A DNA stretch of 64,000 bases from SG8-40 sp963792855 (lineage in GTDB: Bacteria > Pseudomonadota > Gammaproteobacteria > Burkholderiales > Eutrophovitaceae): assembly GCA_963792855.1 (NCBI GenBank), contig CAWBXZ010000003.1, positions 310,001-374,000 of the forward strand. Reading direction: 5' to 3'. The position numbers and the translations under genes were made by a program. Below the pieces are notes generated by a model. The model was given only the letters and a program-made list of their open reading frames with translations, was not told the DNA's origin and did no database searches. Positions 9,267-18,712 of the stretch are shown piece after piece (within the stretch, counting starts at the first letter, position 1; the number at the start of each line of letters is the position of its first letter).

Positions 9267-12200
9267 CTACCTGATTTCAGCAGGTGCCTGGGCGCCTTTC
9301 GGTGTCGAGCGGGACCGCCAGCTCAGCACTTCGACCAGCACGGAGGGCAGGAACACCAGTGTCACCAGTGTTGCAAAAAACAAACCGAACAGCACGATCG
9401 CTCCGACACCCCGGTACAGCTCGGTGCCGGCACCGGGAATGAACACCAGTGGCGCCAGGCCAAATATGGTTGTGATGCTCGACATCAGTATCGGCCGCAA
9501 CCGCGTTTGTACCGCCTCGCGCACCGCCTCCACTGCATCGAGGCCCGTATGGCGAACGTTGTGCAGCGCCCGGTCGACCAACAGGATGGGATTGTTGACG
9601 ACCGTGCCAACGAGGATGAGGAAACCGAGCATGGTGATCATGTCGAACGATTGGCTGATGGCGGTCAAGCCGATTGCCGGGAGCCAGCCGCCTACTGCAT
9701 TGAGCAGCCACAAGCCGACGATCCCGCCGGCGATACCTAGGGGGACCGTCGTCATGATGATCAGCGGATAACCCCAGTGCGTGAAAACCGCGACCAGCAG
9801 CAGATAACACAGAAGGATCGCAATGGCGTAGTTGCCGGACAACGCATCCTGTGTCGCGCTCAGCCGGTCGCTCGCACCGGAAATGTCGAGACTGACACCA
9901 TCAGGCACCACACCTTGCGAATTCAAATGATCGATCAACTCCGTCTGAACGATCTTCACGCCGCTCTCGAGCGGCACGGAACGCGGCGGAATCACGTTAA
10001 GGGTTACGGTGCGGCGACCGTCAACGCGTCGCAGCGTGTTGGTATCGACGGTCTCCTTCAGATCGACGATCGCGCCAACCGGCAACACGGTGCCCTGCGG
10101 TGTGTAGACGGGTAACGCCGCGATATCGGCAAGTTCCTCGGCCGGTTGCGTCGTCGTGTAGAGGAACATGTCAATCTTGTCGTCCGCCAGGAAGAACTCA
10201 TCGATATAGGCGCCGTCGGTGAGGCCAGCAACGGCCAACCCTATCTCGCGCGCGCTCAAACCCAGCTCCGCCGCGCGCTCCCAACGCGGTTGCAGTTCGA
10301 GCATCGGCTGACCAAGTGTCAGAATAGGTGGATCGGGCCGAACCTGGGGATTGTCGAAAATTTCCTGGGCGCGCCGATAGGCGAGCAGCACCACGTCGTA
10401 TAGCTTTTCAAGATCGGTCCCGGTGATGTCGACGTTGACGCTGCGGGTGCCGCCATCATTACTGGAAATGATGGACCCGCGCGATGAAAAAGAGCGCATG
10501 CCCGGGTATTCGGCGAAACGCTGATCGATCGCGCGCATCAGCGCATCGATGTGCTTGGGGTCCTTCGTTTCCGCAATCACCCGCAAGTACTGCGGCCGTA
10601 TCGTCAGGACAAAGTACTCGAGTGCGGGAATGGCGCCGTCGGTGTCGTCGAACTCGGCCGATTTCTTTTCCAGGTAGGGAATGAATTCTTCCTCTATTTC
10701 TTCCCCGATGCGGCGCATTTCCTCGAGGTTGTAGCCGGTGGGCGCGATCATCAACGAGAACGTCTTCGCTTCTTCCCCTTCCGGCAGGTACTCTGCCGGG
10801 GGCGTGAGCAGCATGATGACTGCCGCTGTCGCGGTGATGACGCCGCCAACACAGATCAGCCGGCGTACTCGCGAGCCGGCCAGCCATGCAATGCCGTCTA
10901 TCATCCGGGACCGGCTGAGGTCGCGCGAACGCGCGCTACCGTTACCGAACGACAGTCGCGCGCTCATTGCCGGCACCACGGTCACCGCGACAAACATCGA
11001 TACCAGAATCGATGCGGCGATGGCGACCGCCACATCGGAGTAAAGCTGCCCGGCTTCCAGATTGAGAAACCACACCGGCGTGAATACGAGGATGGTCGTC
11101 AACGTCGATGCAAACACCGCCGGCCATACGCGGCGCACACCGGCCAGCGCGGCGGCCATACGGTCCAGGCCCTTGCTTCGCTCGCGCACGATGCTCTCGA
11201 GCACGACAATGCTGTTGTCCAGTGTCATGCCGATGGCAAAGGCAACGCCGGCGAGCGAAATGACGTTGATGGTTCGCCCGGCGAGCAACAGCCCCAGAAA
11301 TGCGGCGATGGTGCAGATCGGAATTCCGACAACGCCGACCAGCGTTGCCCGGAACGAACGCAGGAACAGAAACATCACACCGGTAGCGAGCAAGGCGCCT
11401 ATCGACAGATTGGTCCACACGTTTGCAATCGATGCCTGCACATAGCGCACATCGTCGGTGGTCAAGTCCATCTGCATGCCAATCGGTTCGAGCACATTGC
11501 GACTGAGATCCGCCACCACCGGCATGATTGCATTCTTGATCGCAATGACATTGGAACCGGTTTCCCGCTGGATCGAAACAAAGATGACGGGCTGACCGTT
11601 CACGGACGCGTGAGAACGAATCTCGTAATGATGCAGTCTGACCTGTGCGACATCTTTCAGGCGAATGATGGCGTCGTCGCGCGAAGCGATCACCATGTCT
11701 TCCATTTCCTGGATGCTGCGGAAGCGCCCAACCGTACGCAGCAGGTAACGGCGCTTGCCGCTGTTGAGGTCGCCTCCCGACACGTCGGCATTGCGCTCGC
11801 GAATCGCGGCACGAAGCTGGGTCAGGGTGATGCCGCGCTCGGCAAGACGGCCGGGATCGACGAAGATCTGCACTTGCCGCGGCGCGCCCCCGAATATCCC
11901 GACGTCGGACACGCCCGGCACACGTTCGAGCCTGGTACGCACGTTGTCGTCGACAAAATCGAGCATCATGTTCATGTCGACGCCTTGCGGGTTGCCCGGC
12001 AGCGGCGAGATTCGGAAATAGATGAACGAATTGCTCGAGAAGGAACTGGTATACAGGCGCGGCTCGTCGACGTTTTCCGGGTAGACCGGGACACGGGTGA
12101 GCGCATTGTTCACGCGTATCAGGGCGTCGTTCAGATCGATGCCGAACGGGAACTCCAGTGCGACGATGGCTTCGCCCATCGTCGCGGTCGAGACCATGCG

Positions 12201-12428
12201 CTCCAGGCCGGGAACACTGCGCAGGTATTCCTCCTGCTCGATCAGTATTTCCTTCTCTATGTCCTGCGGCGTCGCGCCCGACCATGAAGTGCGCACGCTG
12301 ATGGTGCGCACCTCGAGGTCGGGAATCATCTGTATCGGCACCCGCAGTACCGCGAGGATGCCGAACACGCAAACGATCAGGACACCAATGGCCAGCAAGG
12401 TGCCATGTTTGATCGCGCCTTCAATCAT
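9267..12428 (-). CDS. RND efflux transporter permease subunit
   Basis: The 1053-residue inner-membrane protein has the RND layout: an N-terminal helix (MIEGAIKHGTLLAIGVLIV), a large periplasmic pore domain, a central set of helices from about residue 335, a second periplasmic loop, and a C-terminal helix set. It would use proton-motive force to export toxic or metabolic compounds through an adaptor and an outer-membrane channel. In the proton-relay helix the usual Asp-Asp pair appears as D404-N405 (GMTLDNSIVVLES), and the C-terminal half has VGTVVNNPILLVDRAL. It begins two bases after the stop of the adaptor gene, so the two are translationally coupled. No outer-membrane TolC-like gene is present here. 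Confidence 0.92.
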   Translation of the reverse strand: MIEGAIKHGTLLAIGVLIVCVFGILAVLRVPIQMIPDLEVRTISVRTSWSGATPQDIEKEILIEQEEYLRSVPGLERMVSTATMGEAIVALEFPFGIDLNDALIRVNNALTRVPVYPENVDEPRLYTSSFSSNSFIYFRISPLPGNPQGVDMNMMLDFVDDNVRTRLERVPGVSDVGIFGGAPRQVQIFVDPGRLAERGITLTQLRAAIRERNADVSGGDLNSGKRRYLLRTVGRFRSIQEMEDMVIASRDDAIIRLKDVAQVRLHHYEIRSHASVNGQPVIFVSIQRETGSNVIAIKNAIMPVVADLSRNVLEPIGMQMDLTTDDVRYVQASIANVWTNLSIGALLATGVMFLFLRSFRATLVGVVGIPICTIAAFLGLLLAGRTINVISLAGVAFAIGMTLDNSIVVLESIVRERSKGLDRMAAALAGVRRVWPAVFASTLTTILVFTPVWFLNLEAGQLYSDVAVAIAASILVSMFVAVTVVPAMSARLSFGNGSARSRDLSRSRMIDGIAWLAGSRVRRLICVGGVITATAAVIMLLTPPAEYLPEGEEAKTFSLMIAPTGYNLEEMRRIGEEIEEEFIPYLEKKSAEFDDTDGAIPALEYFVLTIRPQYLRVIAETKDPKHIDALMRAIDQRFAEYPGMRSFSSRGSIISSNDGGTRSVNVDITGTDLEKLYDVVLLAYRRAQEIFDNPQVRPDPPILTLGQPMLELQPRWERAAELGLSAREIGLAVAGLTDGAYIDEFFLADDKIDMFLYTTTQPAEELADIAALPVYTPQGTVLPVGAIVDLKETVDTNTLRRVDGRRTVTLNVIPPRSVPLESGVKIVQTELIDHLNSQGVVPDGVSLDISGASDRLSATQDALSGNYAIAILLCYLLLVAVFTHWGYPLIIMTTVPLGIAGGIVGLWLLNAVGGWLPAIGLTAISQSFDMITMLGFLILVGTVVNNPILLVDRALHNVRHTGLDAVEAVREAVQTRLRPILMSSITTIFGLAPLVFIPGAGTELYRGVGAIVLFGLFFATLVTLVFLPSVLVEVLSWRSRSTPKGAQAPAEIR

Positions 12429-12430
12429 CT

Positions 12431-13522
12431 TCAGCGCGTGCCGGTCGTGGACGGCACGGTCGAGAGGATGCGCACCTGCTGACCTTCCCGCAGCGTCTCA
12501 TTGCCGCGCACGACAACGCGCACGCCAGGCTCCAGCCCGCTGCGCACGTCGACCCAGTCGCGCAGCGAGCGGCCAAGATCGACTTGCCGCTCCGACACCG
12601 TCGTCACATCGCCGTCGTTGACAATCCACACGCTCGCGCTGCCGTTCGGCTTTCTGACCACCGCATCGCGCGGCACCTTGACCACAGTTGCGCGACCGCC
12701 AAGGGGAAATACAACCTGCGCTGACATGCCCGGCGTCATGAGTTTCGAATCGCCCGTGAGGCTCACACGCACCAGAAACGTGCGCGCGTCCGGATCATTG
12801 ACCGGCACCCGGGCAACGACCTTGCCGTCGAGCGCCTCCCCCACAAGCGCATCGAGCGCCACCTTGACCGGAGTCCCGACGGATATCTGCTCATAACGCT
12901 CCTGCGGTGCCTGCACGTCGATCCGCAGGCGGCGCATGTCGACCAGATCCAGAACAGGCGAGCCGGTTTCCACCCATTCGCCCGGATCGGTATACCGGCT
13001 GCTCACCACCCCGGTAAACGGCGCCACCAGCGTGTGGCGGCGCACGAGTTCGCGCTGTTCCTTCTGCTCGGCCGCCAGACGGTTCACGCGTGCGGCTGCG
13101 ACGCGGCGCTCCGCTGCGGCCGCGTGCATGAAAGTTTCAGGAACCAGTCCGCGCGCGAACATCTCACGCGCCTCTTCGTAAAGACGATCCTGTTCGGACA
13201 ACTGCGCCTGCGCTTCCTCGACCGCGGCAGCGGTGCGCTCCAGCGCCAGCTTTGCCAGGGTTGCATCAAGGTCGACCAGCGCCTTGCCCTTGCTAACGCG
13301 GTCACCCGCATCGACGCGCACACGCGACACCAGGCCGCTTACCCGCGGCGACAGGGAAGCAGTCCGCTCCGAAGTAACCGTGCCCGTCAGGCGCATCTCT
13401 TCGTCCGACCGGGCTTGTTCAACGACAGCGACCGTCACCGGTGACGCATTCTGCGCATTTGCACCCGGCATGCAGAGCACGGCGAGCACCAGGGCAATGA
13501 CTATTGACAAGCTTGTAGGCAC
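12431..13522 (-). CDS. RND efflux periplasmic adaptor subunit
   Basis: The best start is the GTG at 13522, with GGAAAG just upstream and a signal peptide immediately after it (VPTSLSIVIALVLAVLCMPG ... ANAQ); the frame extends further upstream without a credible start. The 363-residue protein shows the membrane-fusion layout: a barrel-sandwich strand (SGLVSRVRVDAGDRVSKG), a long helical hairpin (about residues 75-140), the return strand (HTLVAPFTGVVSSRY), then beta-barrel and membrane-proximal domains. It links the adjacent RND permease to an outer-membrane channel encoded elsewhere. Confidence 0.9.
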   Translation of the reverse strand: MPTSLSIVIALVLAVLCMPGANAQNASPVTVAVVEQARSDEEMRLTGTVTSERTASLSPRVSGLVSRVRVDAGDRVSKGKALVDLDATLAKLALERTAAAVEEAQAQLSEQDRLYEEAREMFARGLVPETFMHAAAAERRVAAARVNRLAAEQKEQRELVRRHTLVAPFTGVVSSRYTDPGEWVETGSPVLDLVDMRRLRIDVQAPQERYEQISVGTPVKVALDALVGEALDGKVVARVPVNDPDARTFLVRVSLTGDSKLMTPGMSAQVVFPLGGRATVVKVPRDAVVRKPNGSASVWIVNDGDVTTVSERQVDLGRSLRDWVDVRSGLEPGVRVVVRGNETLREGQQVRILSTVPSTTGTR

Positions 13523-13632
13523 GTTCCGCTTTCCGTGAGTATCAGCAGACTGACTCCCGATCTGCCGGTTCGTTCCCCCCGATGGCACCGCCGTGATGAA
13601 AACGCCGCGAAACAAGGGGCCCGGATCATGCA

Positions 13633-14094
13633 TCACTCGCCGTCACTTTCTCCAGCTTCAGCAATTTTTGCGTCGACGCATTTCTGCACCTTGGCATACC
13701 CGTAGCGCCCCTCGCTGGCAAGGCACGCCTCGATGGTCTCCGCATGCTGTTCAGGATAGCCTTGCAGCGCGTCGCGTGCGGCGATATCCCTGTCGGAACA
13801 GGTTTTGATCATGCTCCATCCGGCCTTGTACATCACCCGGTTACAGCGCCTGACAATGCTCGCGACTTCGTCGGGGTATTCGGCGAGCTGGATAAAAGCC
13901 TCGCGGTCGGCTTCAACACAGATGTTGATGGCGGCGCTTCCAAATTCGCCCATCTGCTCCTGGCAACGCATGACTGTTTCGGCATTGAGCTCGGCCTGCG
14001 TCTTGCCGCCGGTATCCAGTTCCAGCGCCGTGCTCTCTGCGAATGACAGCATCGCACCGATTGCGAGAGCGGCCATGATATGAATACTCTTCAT
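13633..14094 (-). CDS. exported cysteine-repeat protein, 40-residue units
   Basis: A 153-residue protein with a signal peptide (MKSIHIMAALAIGAMLSFAES). The mature part consists of a tandem repeat of exactly 40 residues: Cys, 14 residues, Cys, 13 residues, Tyr-Pro, 9 residues, then the next Cys. There are two full units and a third that keeps the C-x14-C half. Six cysteines at this spacing in an exported protein suggest one disulfide per unit in a small helical-hairpin array. It follows the RND adaptor gene by about 110 bases on the same strand. I do not recognise a named family. Confidence 0.72.
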   Translation of the reverse strand: MKSIHIMAALAIGAMLSFAESTALELDTGGKTQAELNAETVMRCQEQMGEFGSAAINICVEADREAFIQLAEYPDEVASIVRRCNRVMYKAGWSMIKTCSDRDIAARDALQGYPEQHAETIEACLASEGRYGYAKVQKCVDAKIAEAGESDGE

Positions 14095-14331
14095 TTGCTT
14101 CTGATCTCCAGACAGGAACAGGAAACGATTTCAGTGCCTGCAACAACGACTTTGCGAGCCGCCCCGGCTCGCATCCAGGCACACAGGTCGGCGAACCCGC
14201 ATCAACGTCAAGACGAGTTCGGGCACTGAAGCGCTAGGTAAGGACCACGCCGTGACGCAACTGGCGCTACCACAGCAAATCATACGCAATCGCCGGATCG
14301 AGGTCCAAGACCACAAGCACGCGCAGTCATA

Positions 14332-14982
14332 TCACCCGGCGGGCAGGGTCTTCACGCCGTCTGGCGTTTGTACGGTCGCTACGAGACGCGCCGCCGCGCA
14401 CTCACCCGATGGCTGCCAGCGCAGCTTGTGACCGTCCAGGCCTATCGCTTGCAGCATCCGCTCTACGCGCGCCGGCTCCGGATGGTACAAATCGAGTTGC
14501 AACAGCCTGCACCCTGAATCGCGCAATCCTGTGGCCGGGTGAATGGGCGTGCGCCATTCGATCAGCACGGGCGCAATGCCGCCAAGGGGCAACAATCCGC
14601 TATCCGCCACTGTAATCAACCAGCTCAGGTCGCCACGCTCCATTGGTTCGACCGTACCGAGAGCTTCGCCTGCCACCGACACCGCTTGTTCGATATTACC
14701 GGTTCGCACAACCCAGGCAGCCAGCTGCGCAGAAGCGTCCGGCTTCATCCGATCGAGGGCAAACCAGCGGGGCCGCCCCGGGTCCGGTGCGTTGGGATCC
14801 GGACTGATGACTTCCAGATAAGTCTGCTCACCCAGTCGCAACAGGCAGTTGTGCGTCCCCATGCGGGGATGCTTGCCGCCCAGCTCCGGCGTCACGCCAA
14901 GCGCATCACGCACCCATTGCACCCCCGATTTCAGGTTCGGTGCCGTCACAACGAGATGATCAAGCGTCGCAACCGTGTTCAT
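14332..14982 (-). CDS. VOC family (glyoxalase-like domain) protein
   Basis: The 216-residue protein starts at an ATG with GGGAGA upstream. The N-terminus LDHLVVTAPNLKSGVQWVRDALGV is the first beta-alpha-beta-beta unit of the vicinal-oxygen-chelate fold, with His9 in the position of the first metal ligand. It matches the glyoxalase-like subgroup (NCLLRLGEQTYLEVISPDP, with Glu in the metal-ligand strand). It begins 25 bases after the exported Nudix gene and is probably cotranscribed with it. Substrate unknown. Confidence 0.78.
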   Translation of the reverse strand: MNTVATLDHLVVTAPNLKSGVQWVRDALGVTPELGGKHPRMGTHNCLLRLGEQTYLEVISPDPNAPDPGRPRWFALDRMKPDASAQLAAWVVRTGNIEQAVSVAGEALGTVEPMERGDLSWLITVADSGLLPLGGIAPVLIEWRTPIHPATGLRDSGCRLLQLDLYHPEPARVERMLQAIGLDGHKLRWQPSGECAAARLVATVQTPDGVKTLPAG

Positions 14983-15007
14983 TCAGTCTCCCTTGCTGGC
15001 GCCAGCG

Positions 15008-15610
15008 TTACCGGGCCCGCCTTCGCGTTTCAGCCGACCCGAACGCCTGGAACCATCCATTTTCCCGCGCCCTGGCCAGACGCGACTTGAGTTGCGAGCG
15101 TACCTTGATGCGGCGCCCCTCCTCGTCAATCACCGTGTCGTCGTCGCTGGCAAGTACGCTCTCAACTGCAACCCATGCAAAATCGGCAATTTCGCGAAAC
15201 GCGGCGGCTTCGGGCGCCGGCGCTTGCCTCAGGCTGTCGAGGCCAATCGGATCGATTCTGCCGGTGAAGAATACGAAACCGCCATCGCGCAGCTTGCGCG
15301 CCGGATCGACCGCCTTGCGCAACATTTCCCTGGACAGCACACCTCTGCTTTCCTCATGGCATTCGCGAATCGCCGTCTCGTACGCGCTATCGGGCCCGCG
15401 CTCGCCGGCAGACTGCGACTGACGGCGGCCGCCCGGCATTTCGTACCAGCTACGGCTGCGGTGTTTCACCAGCAGCACCAGCGACGACTGACCTTCCCCG
15501 GTAACGAGCAGGGCACCCGCGGCCCTGAAGTCCGCAGTTGCCGCGGCGGGCGAAACAGCCAGGCACAACGCCGCAAACGCCAGAATGAAGTCAACACTTT
15601 TGCGCTTCAC
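15008..15610 (-). CDS. Nudix hydrolase with N-terminal signal sequence
   Basis: The frame starts with GTG, preceded by GGGAGT at good spacing, and gives 200 residues. Residues 1-25 form a signal-peptide-like stretch (ILAFAALCLAVSPAAATAD), unusual for a Nudix enzyme. The Nudix box is present but expanded: Gly60-Gly61 is followed by Glu78 and RECHEES (82-88), ending in Gly90, so about 11 extra residues lie in the first loop. The REuxEE core needed for metal-dependent diphosphate hydrolysis is intact. If exported it would act on an extracytoplasmic nucleoside-diphosphate-type substrate. It heads a two-gene set with the VOC protein. Confidence 0.75.
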   Translation of the reverse strand: MKRKSVDFILAFAALCLAVSPAAATADFRAAGALLVTGEGQSSLVLLVKHRSRSWYEMPGGRRQSQSAGERGPDSAYETAIRECHEESRGVLSREMLRKAVDPARKLRDGGFVFFTGRIDPIGLDSLRQAPAPEAAAFREIADFAWVAVESVLASDDDTVIDEEGRRIKVRSQLKSRLARARENGWFQAFGSAETRRRAR

Positions 15611-15993
15611 AACGAATACTCCCGGTTCGCGACAAATGCGAGTTGTTTACATGTTACAAGACCCTGATTCACGAGTGCCGACGCTGTCCGTCCACGACAA
15701 GCGTTCTGATGGCCAGCGATCGTGCAGCGCTTCGGTTGGAACGCGCCACGAGCGGACCTTGCTCTGGTTGCACAAGCGGTGTGAACGCCTGAAAATGCCG
15801 GATGAAACCGGGAATGGTCAAATCTTGATCTGCAATCCTCGCCTTGCATTCGGCAGCGCCGGGTGTCGGAACGGGAATCCCCGCAAGAGGATACAGTCGA
15901 CTACCGGCCGTTTCGGTCTTCTCCCGGTCACGGCTTCAAACGAGCGGGCAAACATCTGAATCGGCACCGTCGAAAAATAACAGGAGAGTCAAA
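15611..15993. other. 383-base divergent intergenic region
   Basis: The region lies between the divergent Nudix and MscS genes. Short frames here have neither ribosome binding sites nor family-like residues. It presumably holds both promoters, but I could not place one with confidence. Confidence 0.5.
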
Positions 15994-16815
15994 GTGGAAA
16001 TTTCCCCGGAAACGATAGATTTCTTGATCCAAATGGGAATGCAGGCGCTTGCTGCAATCGCCATTCTCGTCGTCGGCTGGATCATCGCCGGCATCGCCGA
16101 ACGCGCCGTACGCAAGCGGACGGAGCGTTCGCGCGTTCTGGACGCGACCCTGGCGATTGTGCTTGGCAAAGTGACGCGCGTTCTGGTGCTCGCCGTCACG
16201 CTCATCGCCGTTTTGAATCAGTTCGGCGTGCAGACCACCAGCCTGATCGCCTTGCTGGGCGCTGCGGGCATTGCGGTGGGTCTGGCCCTGCAGGGCACAT
16301 TGAGCAATGTCGCGGCGGGCATCATGCTGCTGGTGCTTCGCCCTTTTCGTGTCGGTGATGTCATCGAATTCGGTTCGACGCTGGGGGTCGTCGACGAAAT
16401 CGGTTTGTTCGTCACCAGCATGCACAGGCCCGACAACATCGCCATGATCGTGCCCAACTCCCAGATCTGGGGAAGCACGATCATGAATTACGGCCTGAAC
16501 GATACGCGCCGCATCGACATGATCTTCGGCATCAGCTACTCCGACGATATGGAAAAAGCGATCGACATCATCAACGCGGTGATCAAGGCGGACGAGAGAT
16601 GCCTGAGCGAACCCGAACCACTGGTCGCTGTTGCGGAACTTGCGGATAGTGCGGTGAACATCTACGCACGGCCATGGGTAAAAAGCGGAGACTTCTTCGC
16701 CACCAAGCTCGATCTGACCCGCAAAATCAAGGAGCGCTTCGACGCAGAGGGCATTTCGATTCCCTTCCCGCAACGCGATATTCGCATGTACCAGGTGCCT
16801 GTCAAAGCCGCCTGA
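15994..16815 (+). CDS. MscS family small-conductance mechanosensitive channel
   Basis: The start is the GTG at 15994, with CAGGAG seven bases upstream, giving 273 residues. Three membrane helices come first; the third is the pore helix with the family's Gly/Ala-packed sequence (GAAGIAVGLALQGTLSNVAAGIML). The cytoplasmic beta domain follows (LRPFRVGDVIEFG, then the VPNSQIW segment), and then an alpha/beta domain. It forms a heptameric inner-membrane channel that releases solutes on hypo-osmotic shock. It has its own terminator immediately downstream. Confidence 0.92.
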   Translation: MEISPETIDFLIQMGMQALAAIAILVVGWIIAGIAERAVRKRTERSRVLDATLAIVLGKVTRVLVLAVTLIAVLNQFGVQTTSLIALLGAAGIAVGLALQGTLSNVAAGIMLLVLRPFRVGDVIEFGSTLGVVDEIGLFVTSMHRPDNIAMIVPNSQIWGSTIMNYGLNDTRRIDMIFGISYSDDMEKAIDIINAVIKADERCLSEPEPLVAVAELADSAVNIYARPWVKSGDFFATKLDLTRKIKERFDAEGISIPFPQRDIRMYQVPVKAA

Positions 16816-16839
16816 GCAACGCACAGACTCTGAAAACAG

Positions 16840-16867
16840 AAAAGGGCCTCGCGAACGAGGCCCTTTT
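16840..16867 (+). terminator. intrinsic terminator after the MscS gene
   Basis: A perfect 12-base stem AAAAGGGCCTCG / CGAGGCCCTTTT around a CGAA loop, with a T-rich end. It may act in both directions, because the propeller gene converges from the right. Confidence 0.9.
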
Positions 16868-16920
16868 TCCTGCGATTATCGAAGCGCTGATTGGTCTTCG
16901 ACTATCGAATCGCCGACCCG

Positions 16921-18042
16921 CTATTGCCAGGGCGCATCCAGAGTACCGACCGAACGAGGGTAGGCAACGATGCCCCACGGAAGTTTCTTGTCGCTGATGC
17001 GCTTCACGACTTTCATTTCGTTAACGTCGATCACGACCACTTCGTCCGAGCGGCCGCAGGCGATCAGTATGTGACGGTCGTCCGGGGTGAACGTGAAATG
17101 CCAGCAGCGTTTGCCCGTCTCGACCTGCCCGACCTCTTGCCAGGTCTTTGTGTCGAACACCTGTATTGCGTTACCTTTGGCGAGCGCCACGTACAATCGC
17201 GATCCGTCCCGGTTGAACGTCAGGCCGTATGGCACCTCGCCGGTCTGGATCTCCTTGACAAAATTGAACTCACTGTCGAGAACGACCAGGTGGTTGCCGT
17301 ACTCGATGCTGGCGACATACATCTGGCCGTCGGGAGACATCTTGATTCCGCGCGGGCGGTTGCCATGTTCCGCAGTGCTGATCTTCTTGACCAGCTCACC
17401 GCTTTCGATGTCATGAACGGTGACGTTCTCGTCCGCTTCATTCGTGACGAGAATCTTGCTGCCGTCCGCGGAAAACTCGATCCCCTCGGTTTCCATGCCG
17501 CCGGTGATCTCCCTGATCACCTTGCCTTCATTGAGATCGACCACTGCAATTTTCGCCGGCTCCTCTTCGTCGTCTTCACGCTGCTGGGCCAGGGCCTTCG
17601 CCTCTTCCGAGCCCGGTGTGGGCGGCGGCCCGCCAACTGCCGCCGGCTCAAACGACACGAAGGCGCGGTTTCCGCGAACGCGGACGAACTCGGGATTCTC
17701 ACCGATTGGCACGTTCTTGATGATCTCGCCGCTGAGCCTGTCGATCACGGCCAGGTCACCGCTTTCGCGGTTGGCAACCACCAGCATCTTTCCGTCATCG
17801 GTCACGCCAATGCCGCGCGGTTCGCGGCCTTCAAGGTTGATTTCGGAAACGGCTTCGAAGGTGGTCAGATCAACGACGGTGATATTGCCATTCTGGTTCG
17901 ACACATAGGCCATGGGCGCAGGCGCAACGGCAGCCTCGCTCTGTTCGCTTGAGGCCTCCTGTTCCTGCGAGCAACCTGAAATTCCGAGCAAACACAACAG
18001 TGCGGCAGGCCACAGCGCGCGTGCCAAAAGCGGAGATTGCAT
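16921..18042 (-). CDS. YncE-like beta-propeller lipoprotein
   Basis: Translation most likely starts at the ATG at 18042, because the ATG 18 bases upstream overlaps the AAGGAG ribosome binding site. The 373-residue protein has a lipobox (ISGC). It then shows repeats of a beta-propeller blade such as YVSNQNGNITVVDLTTFE, LVVANRESGDLAVIDRLSGE and LVTNEADENVTVHDIESGE, at about 40-residue spacing. This is the YVTN/YncE seven-bladed propeller family, and no enzymatic motif is visible. One blade carries an acidic insertion (QREDDEEEP) near residue 155. It is probably an envelope-located binding or scaffold protein. Confidence 0.85.
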   Translation of the reverse strand: MQSPLLARALWPAALLCLLGISGCSQEQEASSEQSEAAVAPAPMAYVSNQNGNITVVDLTTFEAVSEINLEGREPRGIGVTDDGKMLVVANRESGDLAVIDRLSGEIIKNVPIGENPEFVRVRGNRAFVSFEPAAVGGPPPTPGSEEAKALAQQREDDEEEPAKIAVVDLNEGKVIREITGGMETEGIEFSADGSKILVTNEADENVTVHDIESGELVKKISTAEHGNRPRGIKMSPDGQMYVASIEYGNHLVVLDSEFNFVKEIQTGEVPYGLTFNRDGSRLYVALAKGNAIQVFDTKTWQEVGQVETGKRCWHFTFTPDDRHILIACGRSDEVVVIDVNEMKVVKRISDKKLPWGIVAYPRSVGTLDAPWQ

Positions 18043-18206
18043 CAAATGTCTCCTTTCCAACTCAGTGAGTGATGGGTAATAAATAAGTGATTGATTTTAG
18101 TTTAGATTCGATCGCACTGCACAGCAGGCGCCGGACTATGACAATACCGGGCCGCGCATGTTCCGCGCGTGTCGCTGTTATGACGTTAAACGGTGCCCGC
18201 AAACGT

Positions 18207-18614
18207 CTATTCGCTCTGGCCGGGATGACAGCCGGCCTGATACAAGGCCTGCGAAACCGTTCCCGGCCGCACATCTTTCCATGCGCCTGCGGCTTCCTGG
18301 ACGTATAGCTGCGCACCTTCTCCCATGTCACCGCCATAGCTTGAAAAATAGAAGACGCGCCACTGCCGGCTATGACAGCGGATTTCAGCCTGCGTCTTGG
18401 AGGACAGATACACCCCGCTCTGCAAAGGCTGGGGCTGCCGATATTGCTGAAGTGTCCAGACCTTGGCCATGGTGCCCCGTTTTCGCCCAAGCGCTTCATC
18501 GTGGTACCAGTCGGCATCGTCTGTAGCAACGAGAAACGTCCAGTCAGCCAACGCCACACCGGTTGCACAAGACAGAACGATCAGCGCCAGCCAACGTGAC
18601 AGATCGCGTAGCAC
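18207..18614 (-). CDS. small exported surface-adhesin-E-like protein
   Basis: The probable start is the GTG at 18614, just before a signal peptide (LRDLSRWLALIVLSCATGVALAD); the open frame extends to 18716 without a better start. The mature domain of about 110 residues has W-x-F near its start, a central cysteine (AEIRCHSRQW) and a C-terminal cysteine (YQAGCHPG), with alternating strands between. That arrangement resembles the surface-adhesin protein E family and is shared with the protein at 22399-22794. Function is unknown beyond likely periplasmic or surface location. Confidence 0.62.
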   Translation of the reverse strand: MLRDLSRWLALIVLSCATGVALADWTFLVATDDADWYHDEALGRKRGTMAKVWTLQQYRQPQPLQSGVYLSSKTQAEIRCHSRQWRVFYFSSYGGDMGEGAQLYVQEAAGAWKDVRPGTVSQALYQAGCHPGQSE

Positions 18615-18712
18615 AGCGCCAGATGGTTCGTCATACAAAGCCCGCCGGCGGCCGAAGCGCTCACGGCACCGAACCGCAAAAGACGGCCTCGCGGCGCACT
18701 TCGGCCCTTGCT

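Noticed and set aside
10551..12287. A 578-codon open frame on the plus strand
   Set aside because: It lies fully antisense to the RND permease gene, whose family is certain; the translation is rich in Arg, His and Asp, with no domain, signal or ribosome binding site.
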